From contig NZ_CP095072.1 of assembly GCF_022919115.1 (NCBI RefSeq), positions 1,116,001 to 1,180,000 of the forward strand: 64,000 nt of DNA, read 5' to 3'. The translations under genes were made by a program, and so were the position numbers. The notes under the pieces are model-generated. The model saw only the letters and a program-made list of their open reading frames with translations. It did no database searches and had not been told where the DNA came from. Below are positions 56,337 to 64,000 of the stretch, one piece after another. The stretch is from Gracilibacillus caseinilyticus (GTDB lineage: Bacteria > Bacillota > Bacilli > Bacillales > Amphibacillaceae). Each line of letters begins with the position of its first letter. Position 1 is the stretch's first letter.

Positions 56337-56627
56337 ATGAATAAGTATGAAATCATGTACATCATCCGCCCAAATATCGAAGAGGAAGCTCAAACAGCGC
56401 TAATCGAGCGTTTCAACGGATTCCTTACAGATAACGGCGCGGAAATCGAGAAAGTTGAAGAAGTAGGTAAGAAACGTCTTGCTTATGAGATCAACGACTA
56501 CCGTGATGGTTATTATGTACTAATCAACTTTACAGGTGATGAAACAGCTATTAATGAATTCAATCGTCAAGCGAAATTCTCTGATGATGTTATTCGTTAC
56601 ATGGCAATTCGTGAAGACGATCAATAA
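56337..56627 (+). CDS. rpsF: 30S ribosomal protein S6
   Basis: 96 residues: [21 protein letters not shown] to the end, ferredoxin-like fold. First gene of rpsF-ssb-rpsR. AAGGAGGTGTAAACGG precedes the ATG. Confidence 0.98.
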   Translation: MNKYEIMYIIRPNIEEEAQTALIERFNGFLTDNGAEIEKVEEVGKKRLAYEINDYRDGYYVLINFTGDETAINEFNRQAKFSDDVIRYMAIREDDQ

Positions 56628-56642
56628 TAAGGAGTGGTTCTG

Positions 56643-57170
56643 ATGTTAAATCGTGTCGTACTTGTCGGCAGGTTAACCAAAGATCCTGACTTACGTTATA
56701 CGCCAAATGGTGTAGCCGTAGCTAATTTTACCGTAGCTTGTAACCGTCCTTTCTCTAATCAGCAAGGACAACGAGAAGCAGACTTTATCAACTGTGTCAC
56801 ATGGAGAAGGCAAGCAGAAAATCTTGCAAATTACATGGGCAAAGGAAGTCTAGTCGGTGTAGACGGTCGTATTCAAACTCGTAGTTTTGATAATCAAGAA
56901 GGTCAGCGAGTCTTCATGACGGAAGTAGTTGCAGATTCGATCCAATTTTTAGAAACAAAAGGCGGATCAGGTGGTGGACAACCCAACAACCAAGGATCTC
57001 AAGGCTATAATCCAAATCAGAACCAACCGAGTCAAGGAAATCAAAATCAAAATCAATTTAATCATAATAATAACAACAATAATAATAATCAAGGAAATAG
57101 CGGTAATGAGAATCCATTCCAAGATAGTGGAGAGCCTATCGATATTTCTGATGATGATTTACCATTTTAA
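56643..57170 (+). CDS. ssbA: single-stranded DNA-binding protein SsbA
   Basis: 175 residues. OB fold (about 1-105), then a Gly/Gln/Asn-rich disordered linker that includes an Asn run, and the acidic tip DISDDDLPF that docks repair proteins. The start at 56643 has AAGGAG at the right spacing. Between rpsF and rpsR as in B. subtilis. Confidence 0.98.
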   Translation: MLNRVVLVGRLTKDPDLRYTPNGVAVANFTVACNRPFSNQQGQREADFINCVTWRRQAENLANYMGKGSLVGVDGRIQTRSFDNQEGQRVFMTEVVADSIQFLETKGGSGGGQPNNQGSQGYNPNQNQPSQGNQNQNQFNHNNNNNNNNQGNSGNENPFQDSGEPIDISDDDLPF

Positions 57171-57175
57171 TCTGA

Positions 57176-57421
<246 letters not shown>

Positions 57422-57435
57422 TACTGTATCGGTGC

Positions 57436-57473
57436 AAAAGAGCTTGAAGCAATTACGCTTCAAGCTCTTTTTT
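57436..57473 (+). terminator. rpsF operon terminator
   Basis: AAAAGAGCTTGAAGC-aattac-GCTTCAAGCTCTTTTTT. Confidence 0.95.
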
Positions 57474-57486
57474 GTTTATTGGTTTT

Positions 57487-58271
57487 TATAATACGGATTA
57501 TGTCAATTAGCTTAGTGGCTACTATTTGTACTGCTTCATTGCTTCCTTGTGCTGAAGTTTAGTCTCTGCATATTTCTACACTTAAGCGAAATCCTACAAC
57601 GTACGAAACAGCTAAAATCAGAAGTTCTAAGCATAATGCTTGATAGGTATTATATAATATTTCATCTATAAATACGGTTAGTTACCATTTCATATGCTAG
57701 CTATTACATCTGGAAAACAATTCACGGAGGATTGTATTGTTTAAAAGAAAAGGATTCAAAAGTGGAGAGCAGGCCACGGAGATTTGTATCGTTTAGAAGG
57801 AAAGAAGCCAAAAGTGAAGAGCAGGCCATGGAGATTTGTATCGTTTAGAAGGAAAGAAACCAAAAGTGAAGAGTAGCACAACAAGATTTGTGTCGTTTAG
57901 AAGAAAAGGAGCCAAAAGTGAAGAGCAGCACAGCAAGATTTATATCGTTTAGAAGGAAAGAGGCCAAATGTATGGTGTTGCCCGACCATTTTTGTCTTCT
58001 TTGTAGGGGGCTGTAAAATAGCGTAGGCCAACACATAGACTCCCACGGGACGTTGCAGGTGCTGAAGATTCACTTTGTGTCTGCTAGTATCGCTTCGTAG
58101 TAAGCTTCCTCGGCACAAGGCAGTAAAGAAGTGTTTCAAGAGTAGCAGCCTAGCTTCAACCGTACCCACAGGACGCGAAGTGGTTGGTAGAAGGTATCCT
58201 ACCACTAACTACATGTCGAAATAGCCAAATTATAATACATACAGTGCCAATCATATAATATGTATTATGAA
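57487..58271 (+). mobile_element. expanded copy of the dispersed foldback element (about 785 bp)
   Basis: Left end TATAATACGGATTATGTC; right end is degenerate (CATATAATATGTATTATG). Internal family pieces GTAGGCCAACACATAGACTC, GTCTGCTAGTATCGCTTCG and CCCACAGGACGCGAAGTGG are present. A 52-bp tandem array (57729-57970) is embedded. No credible protein gene; the ORFs here read across repeats and have no ribosome sites. Confidence 0.7.
57729..57970. repeat. 52-bp tandem repeat, about 4.6 copies
   Basis: GATTTGTATCGTTTAGAAGG starts copies at 57781 and 57833, with variants at 57730, 57885 and 57937; spacing is 52, 52, 52 (51 for the first). Each unit then reads AAAG-AGCCAAAAGTGAAGAG and CAG-CC or CAGCACAGCA. 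Period is not a multiple of three, so it is not coding. No spacers between units, so it is not CRISPR. Confidence 0.9.
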
Positions 58272-58456
58272 ACATTGTACTTTCTATCATTTTGATCCTT
58301 GTTACATAAGACATTCAACCTAATACAAAGAACATTTGCGTGCTTCTGCATGTAAAAAGTTCGTGAATGATTTGTAAAATCCGAATAATAAGCTCGTTTA
58401 TAAGTCTATTAATATTAAAAACACGAATGATAGACGAACTTTTTGGTAGTTTCGTA

Positions 58457-58484
58457 TTGACATTATTGGTCAATTTGCTATGAT
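58457..58484 (+). promoter_or_regulatory. putative serA promoter
   Basis: TTGACA (58457-58462), 16 bases, TATGAT (58479-58484), about 190 bp before the serA start. The long leader (58490-58672) is AT-rich; I recognise no riboswitch or T-box in it. Confidence 0.55.
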
Positions 58485-58672
58485 AGAGAAAACTTCCTTT
58501 AAGAAGGCATAGTTTAAATCGAGGTGTCTAAATTTTCTTACTACATTTCTATTTATTCTAATTTAAAGATGCTATAATAGTTATAATCAATGGAAATAGG
58601 TTTATAAGTGAAATATTTCACTTATAATGTTTTTTTGCTTTACAGGACTATATAATTTTGGAGGGGACAACT

Positions 58673-60259
58673 TTGGCGTTTAAAGTACTAATCAGTGATC
58701 CATTAAGTGAAGACGGAATTCAACCATTACGAAAAGCAGGCAATGTAGAAGTGGACGTGAATACTAGTTTATCATCAGATGAACTAGCAGAAATAATTGG
58801 TGAATACGATGCGTTGTTAGTCAGAAGCCAAACAAAAGTAACACGAGATATTATTAGTCGGGCAACCAATTTAAAAATTATTGGTCGTGCGGGTGTTGGT
58901 GTCGACAATATCGATTTAAGCGCGGCTACGGAATATGGTGTGATTGTGGTTAATGCACCAGATGGTAATACGAATTCAGCGGCAGAGCATACAGTAGCAA
59001 TGCTGATGTCACTAGCACGTAAAATCCCACAGGCATACTTAGCATTAAAAAATGGTAAATGGGATCGTAAGACACACGTTGGTGTAGAATTAAAAGGCAA
59101 AACACTTGGTGTAATCGGTATGGGACGTATCGGTGCAGAAGTGGCAGCACGTGCTAAAGGACAACGCATGAATGTTATTGCTTATGATCCGTTTTTAACA
59201 AAAGAAAGAGCAGATAAATTAGGTGTCGATTTTGGCTCAGTAGAAGATGTAGTAGGAGCAGCTGATTTTATTACGGTACACACTCCACTTATTAAAGAGA
59301 CCAAACACTTACTTAACAAAGATGCCTTCAATAAAATGAAAGAGGGCGTGCGTATAATTAACTGTGCGCGTGGTGGTATTATCGATGAGGAGGCCTTATA
59401 TGATGCGATTCAATCTGGTAAGGTAGCAGGAGCAGCGCTGGATGTATTTGAAGAGGAGCCTGCTACGGATCATCGCTTATTGGAGCTTCCTGAAGTGATT
59501 GCAACACCTCACTTGGGTGCAAGTACAGTAGAAGCACAAGAGAATGTTGCCATCGACGTAAGCCATGATGTTGTTCGCTATTTAACAGAAGGTGTAGCAA
59601 AAAATCCTGTCAATCTACCAGCTGTGCCGAAAGAAGTATTAAACAAAATCGAACCATACTTCTATCTTTCAGAAAAATTAGGGTCATTCCTGACATACTT
59701 AACAAGTGGTGTGATTGAAGAGATTAATATTTCTTACTCTGGGGAATTGAATGAATTAGACGTAGCACCTTTGACACGTAATACTATTAAAGGTCTATTA
59801 AAACGTCATCTGGGCGACCATGTAAATGACGTAAATGCTTCTTATTTAGCAGAGAAACGTGGAATCCAGGTGAACGAGAGTAAATCATCTACACCGAAAG
59901 GGTTTACGAACTTGCTAAAAGTAGAAGTAAAAACAAAGAATGTAACACGTTCTGTTGCAGGTACATTATTAAGTGGTTTAGGTCCTCGTCTTGTACAAGT
60001 AGATGCATATAGTGTCGATGCTGTACCAGAGGGTAACTTAGTTGTTATTAAACACAACGACCGTCCAGGTGCAATCGGTAAAGTAGGGACATTACTTGCA
60101 CAACGAGAAATCAATATCGGTGCGATGCAAGTAGGACGCTCTGGTGTTGGCGGCGAAGCAATCATGATCTTGAGCGTAGACAAGAACCTAGAAGATGCGG
60201 ATATTGAGGCATTACAACAAATAGAAGAAATCGAAAAATTGACAGCGATGGAATTATAA
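58673..60259 (+). CDS. serA: D-3-phosphoglycerate dehydrogenase
   Basis: 528 residues, long-form SerA. Substrate domain, Rossmann motif GVIGMGRIGAEVAAR (about 146-160), catalytic block GGIIDEEALYDAI and ATPHLGAST with the active His, an intervening domain (about 310-450), and a C-terminal ACT domain (LVVIKHNDRPGAIGKVGTLL) that senses serine. First step of serine synthesis. Start TTG at 58673, after GGAGGGG; TTG 58658 is part of the ribosome-site region. Confidence 0.97.
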   Translation: MAFKVLISDPLSEDGIQPLRKAGNVEVDVNTSLSSDELAEIIGEYDALLVRSQTKVTRDIISRATNLKIIGRAGVGVDNIDLSAATEYGVIVVNAPDGNTNSAAEHTVAMLMSLARKIPQAYLALKNGKWDRKTHVGVELKGKTLGVIGMGRIGAEVAARAKGQRMNVIAYDPFLTKERADKLGVDFGSVEDVVGAADFITVHTPLIKETKHLLNKDAFNKMKEGVRIINCARGGIIDEEALYDAIQSGKVAGAALDVFEEEPATDHRLLELPEVIATPHLGASTVEAQENVAIDVSHDVVRYLTEGVAKNPVNLPAVPKEVLNKIEPYFYLSEKLGSFLTYLTSGVIEEINISYSGELNELDVAPLTRNTIKGLLKRHLGDHVNDVNASYLAEKRGIQVNESKSSTPKGFTNLLKVEVKTKNVTRSVAGTLLSGLGPRLVQVDAYSVDAVPEGNLVVIKHNDRPGAIGKVGTLLAQREINIGAMQVGRSGVGGEAIMILSVDKNLEDADIEALQQIEEIEKLTAMEL

Positions 60260-60264
60260 TAATG

Positions 60265-60304
60265 AAAAAAGAGCTCTTTTCCCATGATGGAAGAGCTCTT
60301 TTTT
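60265..60304 (+). terminator. serA terminator
   Basis: AAAAAAGAGCTCTT-ttcccatgatgg-AAGAGCTCTTTTTT. Confidence 0.9.
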
Positions 60305-60321
60305 ATAAGAAGTGTGGTTCT

Positions 60322-60904
60322 GATAATATGGATTATGTCAACTAGCTGCTTAGTGGTCATTTTGAAATGATTCATGTGCTGGGATACCGCTTCGGCCAAC
60401 CACTCCGCGTCCTGCGGGGCACGGCTGAAGCTAACTTTCTAAAGAAGACCGCTTTACAAAGTGGATCTTCAGCACCTGCTCAATCCCGCGGGAGTCTCCG
60501 TGGTTGGCCTGCGCTAGGATAGGTACTCTACAACCTTTGTAAGAGCTAGTACATGGAGCACATCCACCAATAACAGCATTTGAATTGATAACATAATGAC
60601 TAGTGCCATTGCTATTAGCTGTTTCAAAAGTTGTAGCCCTTCCCTTAAGCGTAGGAAATATGCGTAGACTCCTCATGCGTCAGCGCGAGCTGAAGATTCA
60701 CTTCGTCTGTGCCTGTGTCTACTAGTATCGCTTCGAAGTAAGCTTCCTCGGCACAAGGCAGCAAAGAAGTTGTTTAAGTAGTAGCCTAGCTGAAGCTGTG
60801 CCCCACAGGACGCGAAGCATATTTCCGGAGCTTTGCTACGTAGATATAACATTTCAAAATTACCAAATTGCCATACTGCTACACTTTACATAATCCATAT
60901 TAAA
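60322..60904 (+). mobile_element. longest well-ordered copy of the dispersed foldback element (583 bp)
   Basis: Left GATAATATGGATTATGTC, right CACTTTACATAATCCATATT. b-type left arm (GGGATACCGCTTCGGCCAAC, CGCGTCCTGCGGGGCACGGC, TGAAGC), central CCGCGGGAGTCTCCGTGG and TTAAGCGTAGGAAATATGCG, right part GAGCTGAAGATTCACTTCG, ACAGGACGCGAAGCATATTT. Between serA and the HAD gene. Probably nearest to the complete form. Confidence 0.82.
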
Positions 60905-60941
60905 GGAAGTTTCCTATACTTATGTATCAAGTAAGACGTTA

Positions 60942-61718
60942 TTATTTCAATAACGTATAAAGCTCTGCTAAATGCTTAATTTCATACGTTGGGTGTACGT
61001 CGGTTTTGGTCTTGTTTTCGCGGTTGATCCATACACTTTTAATACCAGAACGGTTCGCACCCAGAATGTCTGTCATTAAATTATCACCAACCATAAGCGC
61101 TTGGTCGGCCGGCACGCCAGCTGTTTCGAGAACGTGTTCAAAAATACTTGGATCGGGTTTGCCTTTTCCGAAATCACCAGAAATAATAATATGATCAAAG
61201 TAAGGCTTTAATTCAGGCGTGATCGTTAACTTGGTGTTCTGTAAATCCGGCGAACCATTTGTCAGCATAATTAATTGGTAATCTCCCTGTAGCTTCCCCA
61301 ACACTTCAAATGTTTCTTCATATACAAAAGGATTCTTTTTCCGGTGTAATGGGAACTGTTCAGCAAGATAAGCTCCAAACGCTTCATCCTCAATCCCTAT
61401 CTGTTTTAATCCGTTTGTCCACGCTTCCTTTCGGTAATTTGGCACAATTTCTGCCATTTTTTGGAAATGTGTATGATCATCGAGGAAGTTGCCCCATAGG
61501 CCTTCGAATGGGTTAATTCCGATAAGTTGTGTAAAGGAATAGGTCTCATAACCTTGGTATAACGTGCGTGCTTCTTTACGTACGGCTTCTTCTAGTTTTT
61601 CCGGGTCTACATCGTATTTTTCCTTTGCTTCTTTACACGTTTCCTCAAATGCTGTTTTGACACTCTTTTTATCCCACAAAAGTGTATCATCCAGGTCAAA
61701 AATAATTGTCTTAATCAT
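60942..61718 (-). CDS. HAD-family phosphatase, YsaA/YjjG-like
   Basis: 258 residues. HAD motif I IIFDLDDTLLWD (nucleophile Asp at about 8-10), an alpha-helical cap, motif II LTNGSPD, motif III Lys in GDFGKGKPDPSIF and motif IV VGDNLMTDILGA. It dephosphorylates a small metabolite. Close relatives are annotated as phosphoserine phosphatase or nucleotidase; the neighbour serA makes the former attractive but does not prove it. Convergent with serA; head-on to replication. Confidence 0.85.
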   Translation of the reverse strand: MIKTIIFDLDDTLLWDKKSVKTAFEETCKEAKEKYDVDPEKLEEAVRKEARTLYQGYETYSFTQLIGINPFEGLWGNFLDDHTHFQKMAEIVPNYRKEAWTNGLKQIGIEDEAFGAYLAEQFPLHRKKNPFVYEETFEVLGKLQGDYQLIMLTNGSPDLQNTKLTITPELKPYFDHIIISGDFGKGKPDPSIFEHVLETAGVPADQALMVGDNLMTDILGANRSGIKSVWINRENKTKTDVHPTYEIKHLAELYTLLK

Positions 61719-61792
61719 TGCTTTATCCCCCTCTAAACTGTTCTCCTTACATTATAATAGAAATCGGTGATTATGAATAGAAGAGCTTTAAT

Positions 61793-61821
61793 TTGTCGTG
61801 GATATATCGATCGTATATAAT
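61793..61821 (+). promoter_or_regulatory. promoter upstream of yybS
   Basis: TTGTCG (61793-61798), 17 bases, TATAAT (61816-61821). Confidence 0.65.
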
Positions 61822-61843
61822 GAGGGTAGTAAAAGTGTACGAG

Positions 61844-61879
61844 GTAAAAAGCACAGCGCTTTATAGCTGTGCTTTTTAC
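61844..61879 (+). terminator. terminator-like hairpin between promoter and yybS start
   Basis: GTAAAAAGCACAGC-gctttata-GCTGTGCTTTTTAC: a 14-bp perfect stem, ending in TTTTT. It lies within the predicted leader, about 15-50 nt after the transcription start, so transcription of yybS-gdpP must read through. Confidence 0.7.
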
Positions 61880-61908
61880 ATCAAATAAAGGAAGAAAAGG
61901 TGGAATGT

Positions 61909-62841
61909 ATGAACCAACAACCACTAAAAAGGGATTATTATATAAATATTATCAGCTTTTTGCTGTTACTGTTGATTACGATCCTGATCCCGCCATTACA
62001 AATCTTCACGGTATTTTGCTTACCGATTCCGATCATTTTACTCATGAAAGCATACGGTCTGAAAAGAACAAGTATTGTGATGGCGATATTACTCGTGATC
62101 TCCATGTTCGTAGCACCAGTATTATCGTTTCCATTAACTGCTTTAGCGTTGATAAGCGGTGGTATGATAGGCTGGTCCATCAACCATGGACAACACCCTT
62201 ATGAGACATGGGCGAAAGGGACTGCTGGTTTTGTATTAGGTTTAGTCTTGATTTACGCTTATATAGAATTGGTTTTACAAGTTTCGATTATGTCGAGTTT
62301 TGAAAGTACCATGGATCAATCATTGCAAATGACGGAAGAATTATTCCAAAGTCTAGGGGGTGGAGAGCAGAACCTTGATTTAGTCCGTGAACAGATGACG
62401 AACATGCTGCAGCTGTTGCCGGTTTTTCTGGTAGCTGTATCGATGGCGCTCGCCATTGTGACACAGTGGTTATCCTATAAAGTAATGAATAAGGTGTATA
62501 AGCAACAGCTTTCTTTTCCGCCTTTTCATCTTTTTCGTTTGCCAAAGATTATCTTATGGATCTATTTTCTAACGTTAATTGTTTCCTTATTTGTTGCAGG
62601 TGATTATTCTACTTTACCATCTGTAGCTGTATGGAATGTTTACCACTTAGCAGGGCTTATTATCGCACTGCAAGGGTTATCGTTTATTTTTTATTACACA
62701 CATGCGAAGAAACAGTCGAAAGCATTACCAATTATCAGTATATTGGTTCTGGTGTTTTTTCCGTCAATAGGTCTTTATTTGCTCAGAATCTTAGGTATAA
62801 TTGATTTAGGGTTTGATTTGCGAAACAGAATGGCAAAGTAA
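61909..62841 (+). CDS. yybS: YybS-like membrane protein (DUF2232)
   Basis: 310 residues (309 in B. subtilis YybS), with about eight hydrophobic segments. Conserved order yybS-gdpP-rplI-dnaB in Bacillaceae. DUF2232 proteins are membrane-embedded with no settled function. Start at ATG 61909 with AAAGGTGG upstream; GTG 61900 is an alternative. Confidence 0.88.
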   Translation: MNQQPLKRDYYINIISFLLLLLITILIPPLQIFTVFCLPIPIILLMKAYGLKRTSIVMAILLVISMFVAPVLSFPLTALALISGGMIGWSINHGQHPYETWAKGTAGFVLGLVLIYAYIELVLQVSIMSSFESTMDQSLQMTEELFQSLGGGEQNLDLVREQMTNMLQLLPVFLVAVSMALAIVTQWLSYKVMNKVYKQQLSFPPFHLFRLPKIILWIYFLTLIVSLFVAGDYSTLPSVAVWNVYHLAGLIIALQGLSFIFYYTHAKKQSKALPIISILVLVFFPSIGLYLLRILGIIDLGFDLRNRMAK

Positions 62842-62870
62842 CGGGTAATTTAGTTAGGAGCTGACAACTA

Positions 62871-64000
62871 TGCCAAAGTTTAATGAGAAGCCAGTTATAA
62901 TGGGACGGCATATTATCGGAATATATCTACTTTCTTTTGTATTGCTAGTCTTTTTATTTTATTATCATTGGGTCATTGGATTGATCATGACTGTCTTCTT
63001 TACGTTGTCCTTGTACTACAGTATCAAGCGAGAACGCGCACTGGTGAACCAGACAGAGGAATATATTTCGACGCTCTCGTATCGGGTCAAGAAAGTAGGC
63101 GAAGAGGCATTACTGGAAATGCCGATCGGGATTATGCTTTACAATGATGAGTATCAAATCGAATGGGCTAACCCGTATATGAGTCAGTTTACTAAAGCCT
63201 ATACGCTAGTCGGAGATAACCTTGAAGCTTTATCAGGCGACATTATTAACAAATTGAAGGAAGATAAAGAAGTTTTTTGGCTATCGATCGACCAGTATGA
63301 TTTCCAAGTGTACAACAAAAGGGATGAACGCTTGTTATACGTATTCGATCGAACGAAACAAACCGAACTTCATCAGTTATATCAAAATGAAAAAACAGTA
63401 TTAGGTATCATTTTTTTAGATAACTATGAAGAAATTACACAAAATATGGATGATACTGCAAAAAGTCAAATTAACTCACAGGTGACTTCCATATTAAATA
63501 ATTGGTGTAACAAACATGGTATATATTTGAAACGAACGTCTTCTGAACGTTTTCTGGCTGTGATGAACCAACAGATTTTAGCCAAACTGGAGAAGTCGAA
63601 ATTTGAAATATTGGACGATGTGCGGGAATTGATTTCGGATAAGAATGTGCCTCTGACGCTAAGTATTGGAATCGGTATTGGAAATGAGACGTTACCGCAA
63701 TTAGGTGAATTAACACAGTCCAGTCTTGATTTAGCTCTAGGGCGAGGTGGTGACCAGGTAGTTATCAAAGATGATGATTCCGGGAAAGTGCGATTTTACG
63801 GTGGCAAAACCAACCCGATGGAAAAACGTACTAGAGTACGCGCTCGTGTTATTTCACACGCCCTGAAGGAATTGGTCAAAGAGAGTGATCAAGTGCTTGT
63901 CATGGGTCATAAATCGCCTGATATGGATGCTATCGGCGCTGGAATCGGTGTATTGAAAATTGCACAGGCGAATGATGTAGAAAGTTTTCTCGTCTTAGAT
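62871..64000 (+). CDS. gdpP: cyclic-di-AMP phosphodiesterase GdpP (3' end outside window)
   Basis: 376 residues visible of about 660. Two N-terminal membrane helices (about 13-30 and 34-52), a PAS domain (MPIGIMLYNDEYQIEWANPYM), a degenerate GGDEF domain (LGRGGDQVVIKD) and the start of the DHH domain with VMGHKSPDMDAIGAGIGV. DHH-DHHA1 hydrolyses c-di-AMP; GdpP tunes potassium, osmotic and cell-wall homeostasis. TTAGGAG before the ATG. The frame stays open to the window edge. Confidence 0.95.

Noticed and set aside
57729..57970. CRISPR array
   Set aside because: Units are directly abutting 52-mers with internal variation and no unique spacers, and there are no cas genes.
57845..58205. Minus-strand open frames of 63 and 102 residues
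   Set aside because: They read through the 52-bp tandem array and repeat-element sequence, have no ribosome site, and repeat the same residues in shifted frames because the period is not a multiple of three.

Overview
The window is about 64 kb of low-G+C Bacillota chromosome centred on the replication origin (oriC at about 40.4-42.3 kb, around dnaA). Gene order closely follows the Bacillus subtilis origin region. Proteins for endospore formation or germination are present (BofA, Gin/CsfB, YaaH, GerA-type receptor, SpoIIIJ/YidC, Soj/Spo0J). This points to a spore-forming Bacillaceae, probably of the halophilic/alkaliphilic group around Gracilibacillus/Oceanobacillus. Genus is an inference; no database was searched.

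Left arm (1-41.9 kb, mostly minus strand, co-directional with replication), reading away from the origin: dnaA, dnaN, yaaA, recF, remB, gyrB, gyrA, an HD-GYP-like gene, guaB, dacA, pdxS-pdxT, T-box-serS, tRNA-Ser(UGA), proC, tRNA-Arg(CCU), acsA, nsrR, tadA, SRP RNA, dnaX, ybaB/yaaK, recR, yaaL, bofA, one 16S-23S-5S rRNA operon without spacer tRNAs, gin (csfB), and the 5' part of a yaaO-type decarboxylase gene. Plus-strand insertions in this arm, head-on to replication, are an isochorismatase-like gene, yaaH, hmp (divergent from nsrR) and a gerABC-type germinant receptor operon ending in an unlisted 54-residue two-helix protein.

Right arm (42.4-64 kb, mostly plus strand): rpmH-rnpA-yidC-jag, mnmE-mnmG-rsmG-noc, soj-spo0J, a DUF554 membrane protein, a YkvI-like transporter, a DUF951 protein, ychF, rpsF-ssb-rpsR, serA, a HAD phosphatase (minus strand), yybS and the 5' half of gdpP.

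Control sites readable from sequence: DnaA boxes plus an unwinding region with DnaA-trios, a second DnaA-box cluster before mnmE, two exact parS sites and one near-match, an NsrR-type palindrome at hmp, a perfect cre site at acsA, a serine T-box, and many intrinsic terminators.

The most striking non-gene feature is a family of at least nine related intergenic elements (about 100-785 bp). They have near-palindromic terminal inverted repeats and imperfectly complementary but distinguishable left and right arms, occur in both orientations, and have many internal deletions; one contains a 52-bp tandem array. They look like a non-autonomous foldback/MITE-like family. Other points of note: an apparent one-base frameshift in yaaA, an HD-GYP protein lacking its HD histidine, a terminator-like hairpin between promoter and start of yybS-gdpP, and strong leader hairpins before noc and yaaH.
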